64,000 bases of DNA from Cytospora piceicola (taxonomy: Eukaryota; Ascomycota; Sordariomycetes; Diaporthales; Cytosporaceae): positions 62,001 to 126,000 of the forward strand of contig JALQBC010000062.1 in assembly GCA_023375675.1 (NCBI GenBank), read 5' to 3'. Shown in pieces: positions 14,677 to 28,110 of the stretch. The translations under genes and the position numbers were made by a program. Below the pieces are notes generated by a model. That model ran no database searches. It saw only the letters and a list, made by a program, of their open reading frames with translations, and was not told the DNA's origin. How positions within the stretch are numbered: position 1 is the stretch's first letter; each line of letters opens with the position of its first letter.

Positions 14677-17499
14677 CGTTAACGATAAGATTTTAAAAAT
14701 AATAGTTTTTTAAGCTTATAAAAAAGTAGCTAAGTTTAAATACGCTTTTTATATACTTATTACTTTTTATAAAAAGCTTTTTTAAAACCTTTATTTATTT
14801 TTTAAACTATCCTTTAAATAAAAGAATAATACTAGTAGCTACTTTATTTAATAACGATTTAATAATAAAGCTTATTACCTCGATTATTAATATAATAATA
14901 ACTGTTAATAAAAAGCTTCCGGCTTTTAAAAAAGTAGCTTTTATAATAATTATTAAGATTTAAATACCGGTAACTATATAAAAAAAGAAATACTTTATTT
15001 ATAACTAAAACAGCTATTAATTTATAAAGTATACCTTAAAAAAGAAATAATACTTCCGGAACTAATACTTAATATAATATAAATATTATAATAAACCGGC
15101 TATAATAAAGGCTTTATAGCTTTTTTAACTAATTATAAAAGCTATAAAGCCGTTTATAATACTAATAGCTTAGCTAAATAAAATAATAACGATAATAGTA
15201 AAGTATATGTTTTTAAAAATAAAAAAGCTATATACTAATTAATAAATAAAGATTTCCTTTTTACTATTTTTAATAATAATAATAAAAAGGCTAGATATAA
15301 AGATACTATTACTTTAGCTTTATAATTTACCTTTTAAAAACGTTATTTAAAACTAAACTTTTAAAACATTATTTTTAATATTAAAACGGCGGAGTTTTTA
15401 ACTATAAGCTATAACTAATACTTTACTTTTTAAAATAAAATTCTTTTTAAAAAAAAAAAAAAAACTAAAACCGGTAAAGCTATTATTAAATTTAGCCGAA
15501 AGGTATAGTTAACCTTTTTTAATACTATTAATATCGGCTTACTTATTAGAATTATAACTTTTTATATTATTAATACTTTTATATTAGTTTTTTTTATATA
15601 TTTAAAATATAAATAAGTTAAACGTTTTATTTTCGAAATATTATATATAAGTTAATAAAGGTTAATAAATAAAGTAAAAAAAAGGCTATTCTTATTATTT
15701 AAAAGTAAAGCTATTAATAGTTCTTTTTTTTAAAACGAAATACTAGCGTTTTCTTTATAGAAAAAGAGCTATATTATATTTATTATTATTTTAAATATCT
15801 AACTATTAATTAACTGTCTTAACTATTAATAAATACAAGTTATAAAATCTATATTATAGTTTTTAAAGTTATTATAAAGTTTTACTATTATTATTAAATA
15901 AAAAGCTTTACCTTTTAATAATTTAAACTTACTTTAAAAGATAATTATAATTTTAATTATAAGCTTATTATTAATATTATATACTTACTTAAAAAACCGG
16001 TACTTTATACTATAAACTTATTAACTTTTTTTAAACTATATACTTTTTAATTTTATTATTTATTAAAAATATATAAAAAGTTTTTTAAATAATATAAATA
16101 AATATATATTTTAAAGCTTTTAATTAACTAATTTATAATACCGGTATTAATTTTATATTAATAGAATGTTAATATAAAGCTAAAATTATAAAAATTATAT
16201 ATATATAAGTACTTATAAAAGCTTATTAATTTGTTAAAAAAGTTAAAAAATATTATAACCTTTTATACTATACCTTTAAGATTCTATATATTAAGCTTTT
16301 AACTATTTTTAATAATAATACTATTTTATAAATAGCTATAAAAGCTATTAATAATATAACGAAACTAGATAAGTTAATACTTATATAACTTATCTTTAAT
16401 GCTTTTTTTAAAAAATAAACTTTAATTAGCCTTTATTACTATTAATACTATAACGTATAAAAGTAATTATAAAAGCTATAAAAATACTATAAAAGCTTTT
16501 TATAAAATAATAAGTTAATAAAGCTATTACTATACGAAATAGTTTGAATATAAGTAATTAAATAACTTTACTTATTTAAAGTAAGGTATATTTATAATAG
16601 GAAAAAAAAGGCTAATAAAGCTTATATAAGCTTTTCGCTACTAGTAAATATACTTTTATAGTAAACCTTTTTAATAAACTTATTAAACTTTAATTTATAT
16701 TAGTTCGTTTATATTTTTAAACCGACTTTAATAATATTACCTTTAAAGTATCTCTTTTACTTACCTCGGTGTAAATTAAGCTATAGCTACCGGTCGATTT
16801 AGTATAAACTAAGCTATAAAAGTTATAAAAGTATAGCTAGTCTTTTAAGTTTAAAAATAAACTTAAACTAGCTACCTTAAATACTCTTATTTTTTTTACT
16901 TAAAAAGAAAAAGACAACTATAAGTTAGCTTTAAAGATATACTATAATAATATTATTACTAGCCTTAGTAAGTCCTTTTAAAAGTTAAATATAAAAGAAA
17001 TTATAAACCTTATCGGTTATAACGTTTTTTATTTTAAGCTATTTAATTAAAAACCCTATAGCCTATATTACTTATTTAAAGCGTAAATAGTTTATAAATT
17101 AAAAGTAAAACTAAAAAGCTATATAAAAAGTTATACCTTATTATTTAAAGGTATAATAACACCGGTAAAAAAACATATTTTTACTTAATTACCGATAATT
17201 TAAAAAGTTAGCTAACGTATTATTACTGCTTTTACTTTATCTTTACTTAAAATAAATATAATTATAAAGCTTTATAATGTTATATAAGCCTGCGTTTAAT
17301 TAAAACTAAAGCTATTATAATAATTTTAATTATATTATTAAAAGAACTTAAGCCTTAGTATTCTTTAAAAACTATTATATAGCTTATAAAGCCTTTTTAT
17401 AATATTATTAAAGTAAATATATACTAATAAATAACGTATTATAAATACTATTATATAAAACTTAGTATAAATATATTTATATATAACTTTTACTTTTTT

Positions 17500-18460
17500 A
17501 TTATAACTAGCGGTAAAAACTTATTTAGTATTATCGGTATATAAACCGACACTTAAAATTATAACTTTTTTAATAACAGACGAAAAAGAGATTTAAAATA
17601 TAAAAATTAAATATAAGCTTAAAATAAGGCTTTTACTGTATACTTTTTTTAATTTTAATAATATTAAAGTAACAATATATAACGATAGATCTATTAAGGT
17701 TAAATAGAAAGGATAAAGCGTTAAAATTAAAAAGGTTAATTTGAAAGCGTTTAACTATATTTAAAAGTATTTTAAATAATATATTTATAAAGTATATTTA
17801 ATATCGATTTACTAGCCGGAAACCGCCTTTAATCTTTCTGTTATAGCTTAAATTTAAAACCTAAATATAAAAGATTATAAGCTATTATATTAACGTTTTA
17901 AATAGAAAATAAAAAACGTTAAAAAGGTTTTATAATATATCGCTTTTAACTTAATAAAGGCTAGATTAACTATCTTTATTAATAGTTCTTTTATAAATAA
18001 CCGAAATCTTAATTTATAAATCTACTATATAATTATTCTTATTAATAAAAAGAAAAACAATAATAATATATAATATATAATATAAAATAACGTTTTATAT
18101 TAGGTTTTTTATAAAATATAAACGTATTATATAAAACGTCTTAATATTAAAGATTTATATAACTAACGGCTTTAATCTTAGTATTATAATTTTATTTACT
18201 TTAAAGATAATTACCGAATAATTAAACCTTCCGACGGTTTTCTTAACAATCTATATAAACTTATACTTACTATATAAGTATTTAATTAAGCTAAATATAA
18301 TAAAAAACAAAGCGGCTAATAATCGATATTATATTACTACGTTACTTATATAAAAGATAAAAGATCTATAAAATACAATAGATTAATAGTAAAGATAATC
18401 TAGCTAATATAATAATAAAAGTATTACTAAATAAGGCTTAAATATACTTAATCGATTTAA
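17500..18460 (+). pseudogene. Copia RT/RNase H remnant (copy A)
   Basis: 3' part of the Copia pol gene. The segment at 17810-17851 reads Y.PETAFNLSVIA., matching CQPEAAFDLSVAAQ, a hallmark of a fungal Copia lineage. A little upstream is the VIGI.TD segment corresponding to VVGMQTDD, the catalytic DD region of this lineage. At 18391-18426 KDNLANIIIKVL corresponds to KDNLADIxTKAL, the Copia RNase H end. Copia order and closeness to the 3' LTR are as expected. In-frame TAA/TAG codons at CAG/CAA positions and losses near the DD site show that it is dead. Confidence 0.85.
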
Positions 18461-18731
18461 ATAAATTAACGATTAAAGTAAAAAGATATATAAACTATAT
18501 TTAATCGATAGTATAGCCGGTATAGTAAGCCGAAGTTATCGGCTTATAATACTATAAATACTATACTTTTTAGTTTATCTGATAGTAAACCGAATAAAAG
18601 CGATAATTAAAAAAACGTCGGCTTTTTATAAAAGTATTATAAATAATTAAAAAAAGCTTATATATATAAGGCTATAAGTAATATAGGTAAATCGATAAAG
18701 TAAAGCTACTATAAAGCAGAAACGCTATTAG

Positions 18732-18929
18732 TATAAAACGACTACTTAATTAAGCAGGCGGTTAAGCTTACTACCTCGATAAAGCGGTAGAACTATTAAG
18801 CTGTCTAGCTTATAGCTAGTTTACCGTACTGCTTAACAATAGCTTCGAACTTAAGAAATACATATATATAACTAAAACTAAAGACTATATATAATCGATT
18901 ATAACTAATTACCTTTACGCCTACTAATA
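18732..18929 (+). repeat. Copia A 3' LTR
   Basis: 198 bases, starting TATAAAACGACTACTTAATT (TG changed to TA) and ending CTACTAATA just before TAAAC. Retains more CpG than the 5' LTR. Confidence 0.9.
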
Positions 18930-18934
18930 TAAAC

Positions 18935-19430
18935 TAAAGTAAACTTAAACTTAAACTTATATTAATCTTTAACTTTAATATACTATATAAAACTAAAAAG
19001 ATAAGAATTATAACTGTCTTTAAAGTATTAAATAAGTAAAGACTTAATATTTCTATAATAGAAAGTAACTTTTTAAAACTTATATTTAATACGTTTAAAG
19101 GAAGATATAATATATAAAGGTAGTTATATTTATTTTAAAGCTAATACTTACTTTAGTTTATAAGGGCTTTAGTTAACTATTTACCTTTTACTTTCTTATT
19201 AAGATATTATTATAAAGGTAAGTAACCTTTATAAAGAACTAAAAGCTACCGGCCTTACTATATTAAAGTTAATTAAGAGTAAGCTTAAAGACCTATACTT
19301 TTAAACGACTGTTAGCTATAGAAATAAAGGTATAAAGATAAAAAGAATACTATTTAAGTCGGATTATATAAGGATAAGTATAAGCAGTAAAATTTCGTTA
19401 TATATTGTTTTTAATTTAAGTAAAGAAAAT
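18935..19430. other. Unassigned degraded DNA between Copia A and E2
   Basis: Contains short less-degraded stretches (around 19230-19330) but no motif I can assign. Probably part of the same old target that received S1, Copia A and E2. Confidence 0.35.
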
Positions 19431-19969
19431 GCCTTCTGTTAAAAAGGTTAATATTTATTTTATAAGGCGGGCGAGCATATAGAAAAATTATTACCTTTAA
19501 GATTTATACTACCTGTTTTTAATTCTGATTAGCTCTGAATTATAATTATGCTGATTCGCTATAGCACTTGTCTAGAGGATCTGATTAGCTGCTGAAAGCA
19601 GTGTTTTTAGCCGTCGAACGGTTAAGAAAACTAGAGATTATAAGGCCTTTAATGCCTGCCGGAAGGCTTACGGTCACTTTAAAGCCTACGATAAGGCGGA
19701 TTACGATAAGGCCTACGATAGGACCTTCTATAGAAGAACTAAGATGTACGCCTGAGTTTTAATACGATTAAAAAGCAGTTACCTAAATCTGAATCTGTAG
19801 AAAAAGGGCTATTAAACGGTATATTAAATTAAATCGTAGCTTTTAAGATAGGCTTAGTATTAAAGCTAATAGTTTTAATTTTATAGGTTCTTAAGGTTCT
19901 TAACCAGAACCCTAACCCTTCTTTCTATTCCTTTCTACTAAAGGCTTATATAAGCCTTTAGATTCGAAT

Positions 19970-20017
<48 letters not shown>

Positions 20018-20202
20018 TGTATAAGTTAATAAGTAAGTTAGCTAATAGGTTAGTTAGTAAAGTAGCTAGTAAGTTAGTTAGTTAGTTAATTATTTCGCCG
20101 CTTAAAGCTGTATATCTAACTATCTACCTAAGTAATTATTAAGATTCCGATCCTTCTTAACAGAAGGCCTTCTCGGCAGGCAGTCTTACAGCTGTTCCCT
20201 AG
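19431..20202 (+). mobile_element. Helitron-like element E, copy E2 (non-autonomous)
   Basis: Shortest complete-ended E copy, 772 bases. The 5' end GCCTTCTGTTAAAAAGG is preceded by T; the 3' end GTTCCCTAG is followed by T. It has one copy of the subterminal repeat, a short AAGT array (19976-20020), and the inverted 5' motif (CCTTCTTAACAGAAGG, 20151-20166) just inside the 3' hairpin (20177-20191, partly degraded). There is no flanking duplication. The inner palindrome seen in E3 is absent. Confidence 0.75.
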
Positions 20203-20546
20203 TATACTTTAAAAAACAACTTAATATAAGCTTAATAAGTTAAATACTACTAGCTACTACGTTTATATATACTTTCTTAAGTATATTTTCTATTTACTAG
20301 AATATTATTTTAATATAATTATAAAGAAATCTTATTATAACTAAGTAAAACCGGTTATTATAAGTGTTAACCGTCTTTTCTTTTAGTTAAATAAATAAAC
20401 GTATATAATAACGCTTTTTACTTTAGTTATTATTAATATCTATTACCCTTTTAATTAGCTTTCTATATAAACTTAATAAGTTAAAATATAGCTATAAATC
20501 TTAAACTTTATCTTTAATACTAACTTTATAAAGCTATCTGTCTACT
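20203..20546. other. Unassigned AT-rich DNA right of E2
   Basis: No readable gene or terminal repeat. It borders the split LTR that starts at 20547. Confidence 0.35.
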
Positions 20547-22241
20547 TATAATAATTATAGTATAAGCTTTATAAGAATACTTATTATAACCGGTAAGGTT
20601 AATATTATTAATAAAGTATATATATAGTTTTTTAAGTAAATACTTTAAGCTTATTTATTTATAATAATTAAAAGGTAATAAAATATATTATAAAATTAAT
20701 ACTTAAATTACTAACTAAAAACTACTTATAAAAACCATTAAAGTAATAGTAATAGCTATTTTATATATTTAACTTTTTAGTTAAAAGATAAATTAAGTAT
20801 ATAATATCTTATATATCTATAATCTTAACTTTAATAGATTTTTAAATAACTTAAAATTCTTTTATAAATACTCTGTTTATTTAAATATACTAGTATTACT
20901 TAAATAATATATAACGTTTTAACTATATAACCTTTTAATACTTTAACTTTAAGTTATAATATTATTATCTTTTTTATTAGTTTTTAGTTTTAAAAATCTG
21001 TAAGTTATTCTTTTTATCTTTATATATATATATATTTATAGGTTTTTAGCTTATTATATATAATAAAGTTAAAGGTTTTATTTTTTAAAAACTATATTTA
21101 TAAAACCTATAGTTAAATATAATATTCTGATTTCTGTTAATTTAATAAATTATATTAAGTTTTTAAAAAGAATTCTTTTTATTACCTTAAATATATTTAT
21201 TAAAAACGTTTTTTATAATGTTCTTAGTTTTAGTTTTATTAAGTTTTAAAATATTTTAAAGTAAACTTAAAAGCTTTAAAATAAAATTAAAAAGATTTAG
21301 TTAAAGTAAAACGTTTAAACTATATAAAAGTTAAAACTAAGATATTATTAAACTTATATTAGAATATTATATTATTGTACTATATAAAACTATAATAAAG
21401 TATAATTAAAGTATAATAAATTTAACTAATATTAAAATAAAGTTATTAAGTATTAAAATAAATATTAGTTTTAATTTAACGTTTAATTTAAAGAATAAGT
21501 TATTTAGTTTTCTGCTAATAGTATTTCTTATTAATAACCGATTTATTTAGCTTATAAACTAAATATTTATATTACTTATTAATTTTATTTATAATATATA
21601 GTTATAATCTTTAAGTATTTATTAATAAGATTTTATTAAACCGGTATTATTTATTTATATTAATAGTAATTCTTTATAACTAATCTCGGTTTATAACTAG
21701 TTATCCTTTTATATTAATTAATTAGTATTATAATATTTTAAGTTTTCTATTAGATTTTATATTTTCTATAACTAGTTATTACTTTTTTATTTAATTAAAA
21801 ACTTTGTTTTTTTACTAGTTTATTCTTTATTTAATATTTATTCTACTTTATACTTTTATATTTTATAGTTAAGTTTAACTTTTTCTTTAAGCTTTATATA
21901 TTTAAATATTAATTTAAATAACAAGTTTTAAAATATTAAATATATTATTATTTTTAAAAGTAATAAAAGTTTATAATTAACGTTTAAAGGCTCTTTAATA
22001 ATTTAAAATACTTTATATTATTAGCTTAAGCCTTAAGGCTTAACTATAAAGTTAAAGGATAGAACTATAGTTTTTTAAAGTATAATACTATAGTAAGCTT
22101 ATAAAGGGTTTAAAATACCTTTATAACAGACTTCTTATAATATATATATAGTAGAAAGAAGCTTTTATTTAAAGAACATCTTTCTTTCCTTTTAATATTT
22201 TAGAATATATCCCTTTAATATTTACTTACTATTGTATTATA
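20547..22241. repeat. Gypsy LTR (R-family sequence) split by a 1.3-kb insertion
   Basis: The left part (20547-20674) and the right part (21969-22241) join to an LTR of roughly 400 bases. The left part plus the first portion of the right part matches 6579-6845; the last portion, with a TATATATATATAG stretch, matches 32980-33131. It may be a solo LTR of the R family or the 5' LTR of the G2 element that starts just to its right. Orientation relative to R1 favours the R family; position favours G2. No target duplication could be confirmed. Confidence 0.6.
20684..21959. mobile_element. Unclassified 1276-bp insertion in the LTR
   Basis: Bounded by a perfect 9-bp direct repeat GTAATAAAA (20675-20683 and 21960-21968), where the related LTR at 6690-6700 is uninterrupted. 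Extremely A/T-rich. No coding motif or convincing terminal inverted repeat was read. An 8-9 bp duplication fits hAT or Mutator-like elements, or a target-primed retroposon. Confidence 0.55.
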
Positions 22242-22689
22242 AGCTAGTGTTTAATGTTTTTAAAATATCTTTTATCTTTTTTAAACTCGGAATTTAATAA
22301 ATTAATAAGCAGCCTAAATAATCTTATATTAGTAAACTAGAATATAGAAGCTATACTTATTCCTTTCTCCGATAATAAAATAAATACTAAGTTCGGTAAC
22401 TATTTATTTAAGTAGTAAATAGCTTCGATATTCTTATAAACTATTAGTATCTATAATAATAACGTTTTAAAAAGTTCTTTAAGTTAAGTTAAATACATTT
22501 ACTTTTAAAATAACTATTAATACTTTAACTTTTTAATATAAGCTTTTACAGATTAATACCTTTTATAATAATAATAAAATAACCTTTTACTTTTAAAAGG
22601 TTATTATTAAGTATAAACTTTAAGTTTATATTATTTTTATTAGTAGTAAATAAGACTATTAAGTTTTGTTTAAGCTATACTTTTACCGG

Positions 22690-22918
22690 TAGTTTAAAAC
22701 TATATTTTTACTTTTTATAAAAAAGAAGGTAAAAGCTATTTACTTAATTAATATAACAGACTTCTTTAATTACTTTAAAAACTACTTTAATAATCTATAT
22801 CGCGTTATTTTTACCTTTATTAAGCTTACCGCCTTCCGGATAAAAAACTTTAAAATATTATCTTAGTTTTTAATCGAATTCGAACAGCTTATTTCTATAA
22901 TAAAGGGCTTTTCTTAAA
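22690..22918 (+). pseudogene. Gypsy gag remnant (G2), cut by S2
   Basis: The plus strand reads TDFFNYFKNYFNNLYRVI, then LTAFRIKNFKILS and FLIEFEQLISIIK. These match the retrotrans_gag plan, in which a xxFxxYFxxxF segment and a LxxL.Q block precede FxxEFExL. The frame stops at the TA where S2 entered and resumes at 26010 with KVYINYLYNAFLKRL and a VVEIYYDI block, as expected for the end of the capsid domain. Confidence 0.65.
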
Positions 22919-22920
22919 TA

Positions 22921-25900
22921 CCTATAGGCCTTACCTTAACGCTATACTGCTTACTACGTGCTACGCTTATAATAGGTCTTAAAACTAGTTTATAGCTAAA
23001 ATTAATCTGTATTTTAAACTTAAGCCTGCTTACTAAATTTATTAGTATACTGTAAGTACGTTACGCTTTAACGCATTTAATTCTTATTAAATATAAACTA
23101 TAACTATATATTATACTAACCTTCTATTAGATTTTATTTGTTTATAGCAGCTTAATTATATTTTAATTAAAATAACGTCTTTCTGCCTTTACCTTACGCC
23201 GAGGCTGTATATATATACTTAAATATTTAATATAACTAGGATATTTAATATAAGAAGTAGTAAGCTAATCTTATTATATAAGAGAAACGTCGGTAGTATA
23301 TACTTAAACCTTACTAAGATTTAAAGCTATAAAACTATTATAAACCTTTATTTAAGCCTATACACGCTAGATACCTTATAATAAAAGCACTATTCGAAAG
23401 CACTTATAGTCTTTACGTTAATATAGTAAGCTATATCTTTTTAGCCGGCTTATCGGCCGTCTTTTAGTTATAAATAAGTAAAAAGATAAAGTTATTATAG
23501 AGTATATACTTTAGCTAAGCTAAAGTAGGTTTCCTGCTATTAAAAGTATAGTTATCGATGTTATTAACTACGCGTATACTTTATATAGCTAGCTTACTAT
23601 TAATAGTTACTAGTTTTTATAATAGTTAAACGATTACTTTAAGTTTTATATAGCTATTATTAAACCTGTTAAATTTACCTTAAAGGGCTTAAAACTAGCT
23701 ATTTACAATATTAACAGGTTTTTTAATATAATAAATATAGCTCGAAATAAATATAACCTTACCTTATTAAATATATAAAACTTTAATAAGTATAGTAACT
23801 ATATCGCTATTATAGCTAGCTGTATAGTTATTATAACGATTAAAATAAAGCAGGCTAAAATAGCTAAGGTATATAATTTTAATAATTATAAGTTTATAAC
23901 CTTAATCGGCTATAGTAACGCTATAAGTAATATTATCTTTATATTTTATATTTTTAAGTAATAGCTAAATCTATATTAAGCTTAATTTAGTTTAAATAAA
24001 GATATTAAGTTTATAAAAACGATACTAGCCTTTTAAACGCGGTTTATATAATAAACTAAATACGCTACATTAGTAAATACTCTTTTCTTTATTATACCTA
24101 CTTTAAAAGCTATAATAATACTTTTTAAGCTTAGTTTAATATTAATTTCGACTTTATATTTAATTAACGGTAGAAAAATTACCTTATATAGATAGGTAAC
24201 AGCTTACGTATAGGCAAGGCTAAGGTTTAACAATACTGTTTTATCGATAGCTTTTTAAGGTACTATAGTATTGCTATCTTAAGCTATTACCTACAGTTTA
24301 ATATACTAGTTATTTTCCTACTATTTTATTTAATATACCTATTCTAGCTAATAAATATAGGCGTTTTCTAGTAGTTAAAGGTGTAGTATTATTAAGTTTT
24401 ATAAAATAAGGTTTATAAAAGTAATTTTATATTTACTTATAATAACTTTATTTATAAGGCCTTTTAAGTATATAGAAAGAACGCGAAAATTTACGTTAAT
24501 TAAGTAGGTATTTATTTACTATAATAAACTCGGTATTTATAGCCTTTTATATTATAGCTAGCATTTTTAAAAGTAGCCTTTAGCTTTTTAACTGTAGTAT
24601 TATTTTTACTAAAATACTTTAAAAATAACTTAGTTCGAATTAACCTATTTATTTTAACCTTTTACCCGACTTTTTTATTAAGCGTAACTAGCGTACCTTT
24701 TATAGTGCCGAGCGTTTAATATATTAATATATCTATTAGATAAGCATTTTTATACGCTATATTATATAAGATTTAGCTTATATAGCTTTAGAATTTATAT
24801 ATTTTAAAAAGAAACTAAACGCTAATAAAAAGAATAAATAAATACAGCTTAAAAGTATACAGAATAAAAAAAGAAGGTTAGAGGTAAAGCTAAAAGGTAA
24901 CGTTATAAACTTTATTATAGTTAATAAGATTAAGTAAAAAGGTATTATAATAAAGGTAAATATATAAGGCGTTAAGGCCCGGAAAAATATAAAGATAGCG
25001 GCTATAGTAAACCGGTAATAAGCCGAGTAAGCTTATAGGTATAAAATAAAGAAAAAGTAAGACTTTAGTAAAGCTTAATATAACGTTAAAAAGAAACTAA
25101 AAAGCGTAAAGATTATAAAACAGTAATAGATTTAACACTATTACTTAATTTTATAGCCGGTAGGTAAAGCTATATAAGATAATAATAAGCTAGATTTATA
25201 AATATCGGTTATACTTATAATACTAGCTATTTAAACGAATATTTTATAGTATATAACAGCTAAAGATATATTTATAATAGTAAATAACTATATCTTTTTA
25301 TCTTTAAGTGCTAATCTTAATAGGTATAAAGAAGGCTTATTATAGCCTTTATATAACTAGTTACTTATTAACAGATTAGCTTTAAATACTATTTTAACGC
25401 TTAATAATAGCTTTATAATCGAGGTAAGTAATAGTTATTTAAGGCTTATAGTATTTAAGGCTAGTAGTAAAGCAGATTAAAATAAAAGTAAAAGAGATAT
25501 TAAGGTATTTATAGTATTTATCGATATATAGCTGTTAAGGTTGTTATTACTTATTTAACCGGTTATAATAGCTTTAAATCGAAAGGATAGCTTAATATAG
25601 TAATTAGAAAAACAAGAAAGTTATTAGTATATAATATAAGTATAAGAAGTTTTAAAACGGCTTAAGAAGGTTACTAATAAAGTAATATAGTATAGCTTAA
25701 ATAGCTAAGGCGATAACTTTAAAGTAATAAAAGCGATAACCTTAACTAGCTATAATCTAATTAATTCTAAGTACTTTTATATATCGTTGTTTTTATTGCT
25801 TTTAGTTATATTATATATAATAGTTTCCTATAAATATAACCTATAAAGATATAAGTTTTAAGTAGTTTAGTATAGAAATTTAATGTATTCCTTATATAAA

Positions 25901-26007
25901 TCTAAAGAGTTTAAAATACAGATTAATTTTAGCTACAGACTGCTTTTAGCACTTATTATAAGCGTAGTATATAGTAGGTAGTATAGCGTTAAGGTAGGGC
26001 TTACAGG
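22921..26007. mobile_element. TIR DNA transposon S, copy 2
   Basis: 3087 bases flanked by TA (22919-22920, 26008-26009). Terminal inverted repeats are about 100 bases: the left end CCTATAGGCCTTACCTTAAC pairs with a right end that reads CCTGTAAGCCCTACCTTAAC on the minus strand, and the inner part TAGCTAAAATTAATCTGTAT is identical in both arms. On the minus strand, about 24100-24420 reads as a protein-like frame (for example NTIVP.KAIDKTVLLNLSL, then IKYKVEINIKLSLKSIIIAF) that I do not recognise. It serves as a reference for the E1 empty site. Superfamily unknown; TA duplication is compatible with Tc1/mariner-like elements. Confidence 0.75.
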
Positions 26008-27689
26008 TAGATAAAGTCTATATTAACTACCTTTATAACGCGTTTTTAAAACGACTTTAAAAGTAAGCTATTAAGTATAAAGTAAGCCGATATAACTATT
26101 AAAAAGTAGTTGAAATATACTACGATATCTTTTAAAATATCGAGACTTAGAACTGGAAATAACGCCTTTTAGCTTTATACTTTACCTTTTTATAACCTTT
26201 TTAAAACTAAAATCACAATATAGTAATATCTGGTATTAATACTACTTTTTAAGTAACCGATTAAGTAATCGCTATAACCGAGGTAGGTTTTCTGTCTTTT
26301 TATAATAAGGTAACAGATACTTAGCTTTATAAAGCTTTATAAGTAATATTACTACCTTTTAAAACAATAGCTACTAATAAGCTTAATAAAGTTTTAAAGT
26401 AATTTATAGCTTTTAATATAAAGTAAAGGCTTATTTTCGTTATATATTTTAATAATATTATATCTGTAATTACTTACTCTTTTTTACTTATATCTTAATA
26501 ATAATTAATAAATTAAAAGTTAATAATAAGCTTATTAATAATAATAACTTTATTACTTTTTTAAGAAAAGCTTAGCTTTTAAGATAACTTATTTTTAAAG
26601 CTTTAAAACTTAATATATTTTATAATAGAAAATAAAAATAGTATATACTAAAACTTTTTTTTAAAAAAAGCTATCTTTCTTTATACTTATCTTTTTTAAT
26701 AATATATGTTTTCTTAAAGTTTAAATTAATAACGTTTATAACTATTATAATATAATTAATAACTGTTTTATTTAAAAACTTAACTTTAAGTAAATTTAAT
26801 TACTTTATACTTATAACTTAAGTATAGTTTTAAATATTTAGTATAACTAATTTATTACTTATATAGCTTAAACTATAATTAATGTAAATAAGTAATAATA
26901 ACTTATATCTTTATATATAATTCTTATTATAGCTTAAAACGTTATTTTAAGTCTCTTATAAATATATTATAAATAAGTTACTTTAAACTTATTAAAAAAG
27001 TATTTCTATATTAATAGTAAAGCGTTTAGTTATCTTTAAGTTTATATTATATCTAGTATAACTTTAAGCTTATTCGATTATTAAAAGCGTTTTTACTATT
27101 ATTGTTTACAGAAAAAAACGTAAGCTAACGTTATTTTATACATTTATTAATACTAGTTTTTATAAAATAATTTATATTTTAAACGTTATAACTTTACTTA
27201 ATACTAGTATAGTCTTACCGGCTAATATAGCTACTTTTTTACCTTTAAAAGTTTTAGACTTTATAAACTTTTTTAATTAAAAAAAAGCTAATACTTCACT
27301 TTTAGATTATAGTAGTTTAAACTATTATATTATTTTAAACCTATTTTATAATATATTATAAAACTAACTTTTTAAATTATATAAGTAAATTATTAAACTT
27401 ATAAGTAAAAGCTAAGTTTATATAAGTACTTTATTTACTATAGCTTTAGATTTACTTATTAAAAAAGTAAATAAAAGCTAATAACTTTATATTAACTACT
27501 ACGTCTTAAATAAAATTACTTAATAAAACCGGTACTTACTCTTTTTTATTAAAGAAACGTTATGTTTATTTTAAATCTTAATAGTTTATTTAACTAAATA
27601 TCTGTTTTATATTTTATTATATTCAGATAACTTTAAGTAATAAACCTCTAACTATATTCTATATATATTTCAGTTTAGTTAAATAGCTT

Positions 27690-28110
27690 ATTTACTTATT
27701 TAGTTTAATAAACGTTTTAATAACATTTTAAAGATATCTTAATAATACTTTATATAATAGTTTTAATTAACTATATTCTAGTTTACTTTAATAACCTTTT
27801 TATTTTCTTTTTAAAGTTTTAATAAAACTATATATAAAAGGTATAAAAAGTTTTATATTACTTTTATAAAGCTAAGCTTTACCTTAACTTTAGAAAATAT
27901 AAGTTTATTATAATAAAACTTAAATACATTAAATTTATTATTTAAACTAAAATAAATATTTAAACTAACTTTAAAAAGGTTATAGCTATTTATAATTAAA
28001 AACCTTTTATAAAACATTAAAACGTTTATAGTTTTCTTAAGTTTATAAACTTTTATTATAACTTTATTAATTACTTTTTTAAAGTAGTTAAACCTTTTAT
28101 CTGCTTTATT
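27690..28110 (+). pseudogene. Gypsy reverse transcriptase remnant (G2)
   Basis: Plus-strand RT. The catalytic motif reads YFNNLFIF from 27784, from YLDDLLIF with both Asp codons (GAT/GAC) now AAT/AAC. Downstream, KLSFTLTLENISLL corresponds to KCxFxxxxVEFLG, and 28030-28074 matches VFLGFANFYRRFIDYF with RIP changes (GTTTTCTTAAGT, then TTTATAAAC, then TTTTATTATAACTTTATT). VVKPLSALFIKT follows. Loss of both catalytic Asp codons and many stops make it inactive. Confidence 0.85.

Larger units (their letters stand above)
12186..18929 (+). mobile_element. Ty1/Copia retrotransposon copy A, full length, RIP-degraded
   Basis: Complete LTR retrotransposon of 6744 bases. The 5' LTR (12186-12383) and 3' LTR (18732-18929) are both 198 bases. 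The 5' LTR still starts with TG; the ends otherwise show the RIP-changed TG...CA. A perfect 5-bp target duplication TAAAC lies at 12181-12185 and 18930-18934. Directly after the 5' LTR is a probable primer-binding region (CTAATTAGTAG, perhaps CTGGTTAGTAG originally). Pol motifs of a fungal Copia lineage are readable on the plus strand. Copy B at 39137-45701 is the same family and is colinear. Confidence 0.92.
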
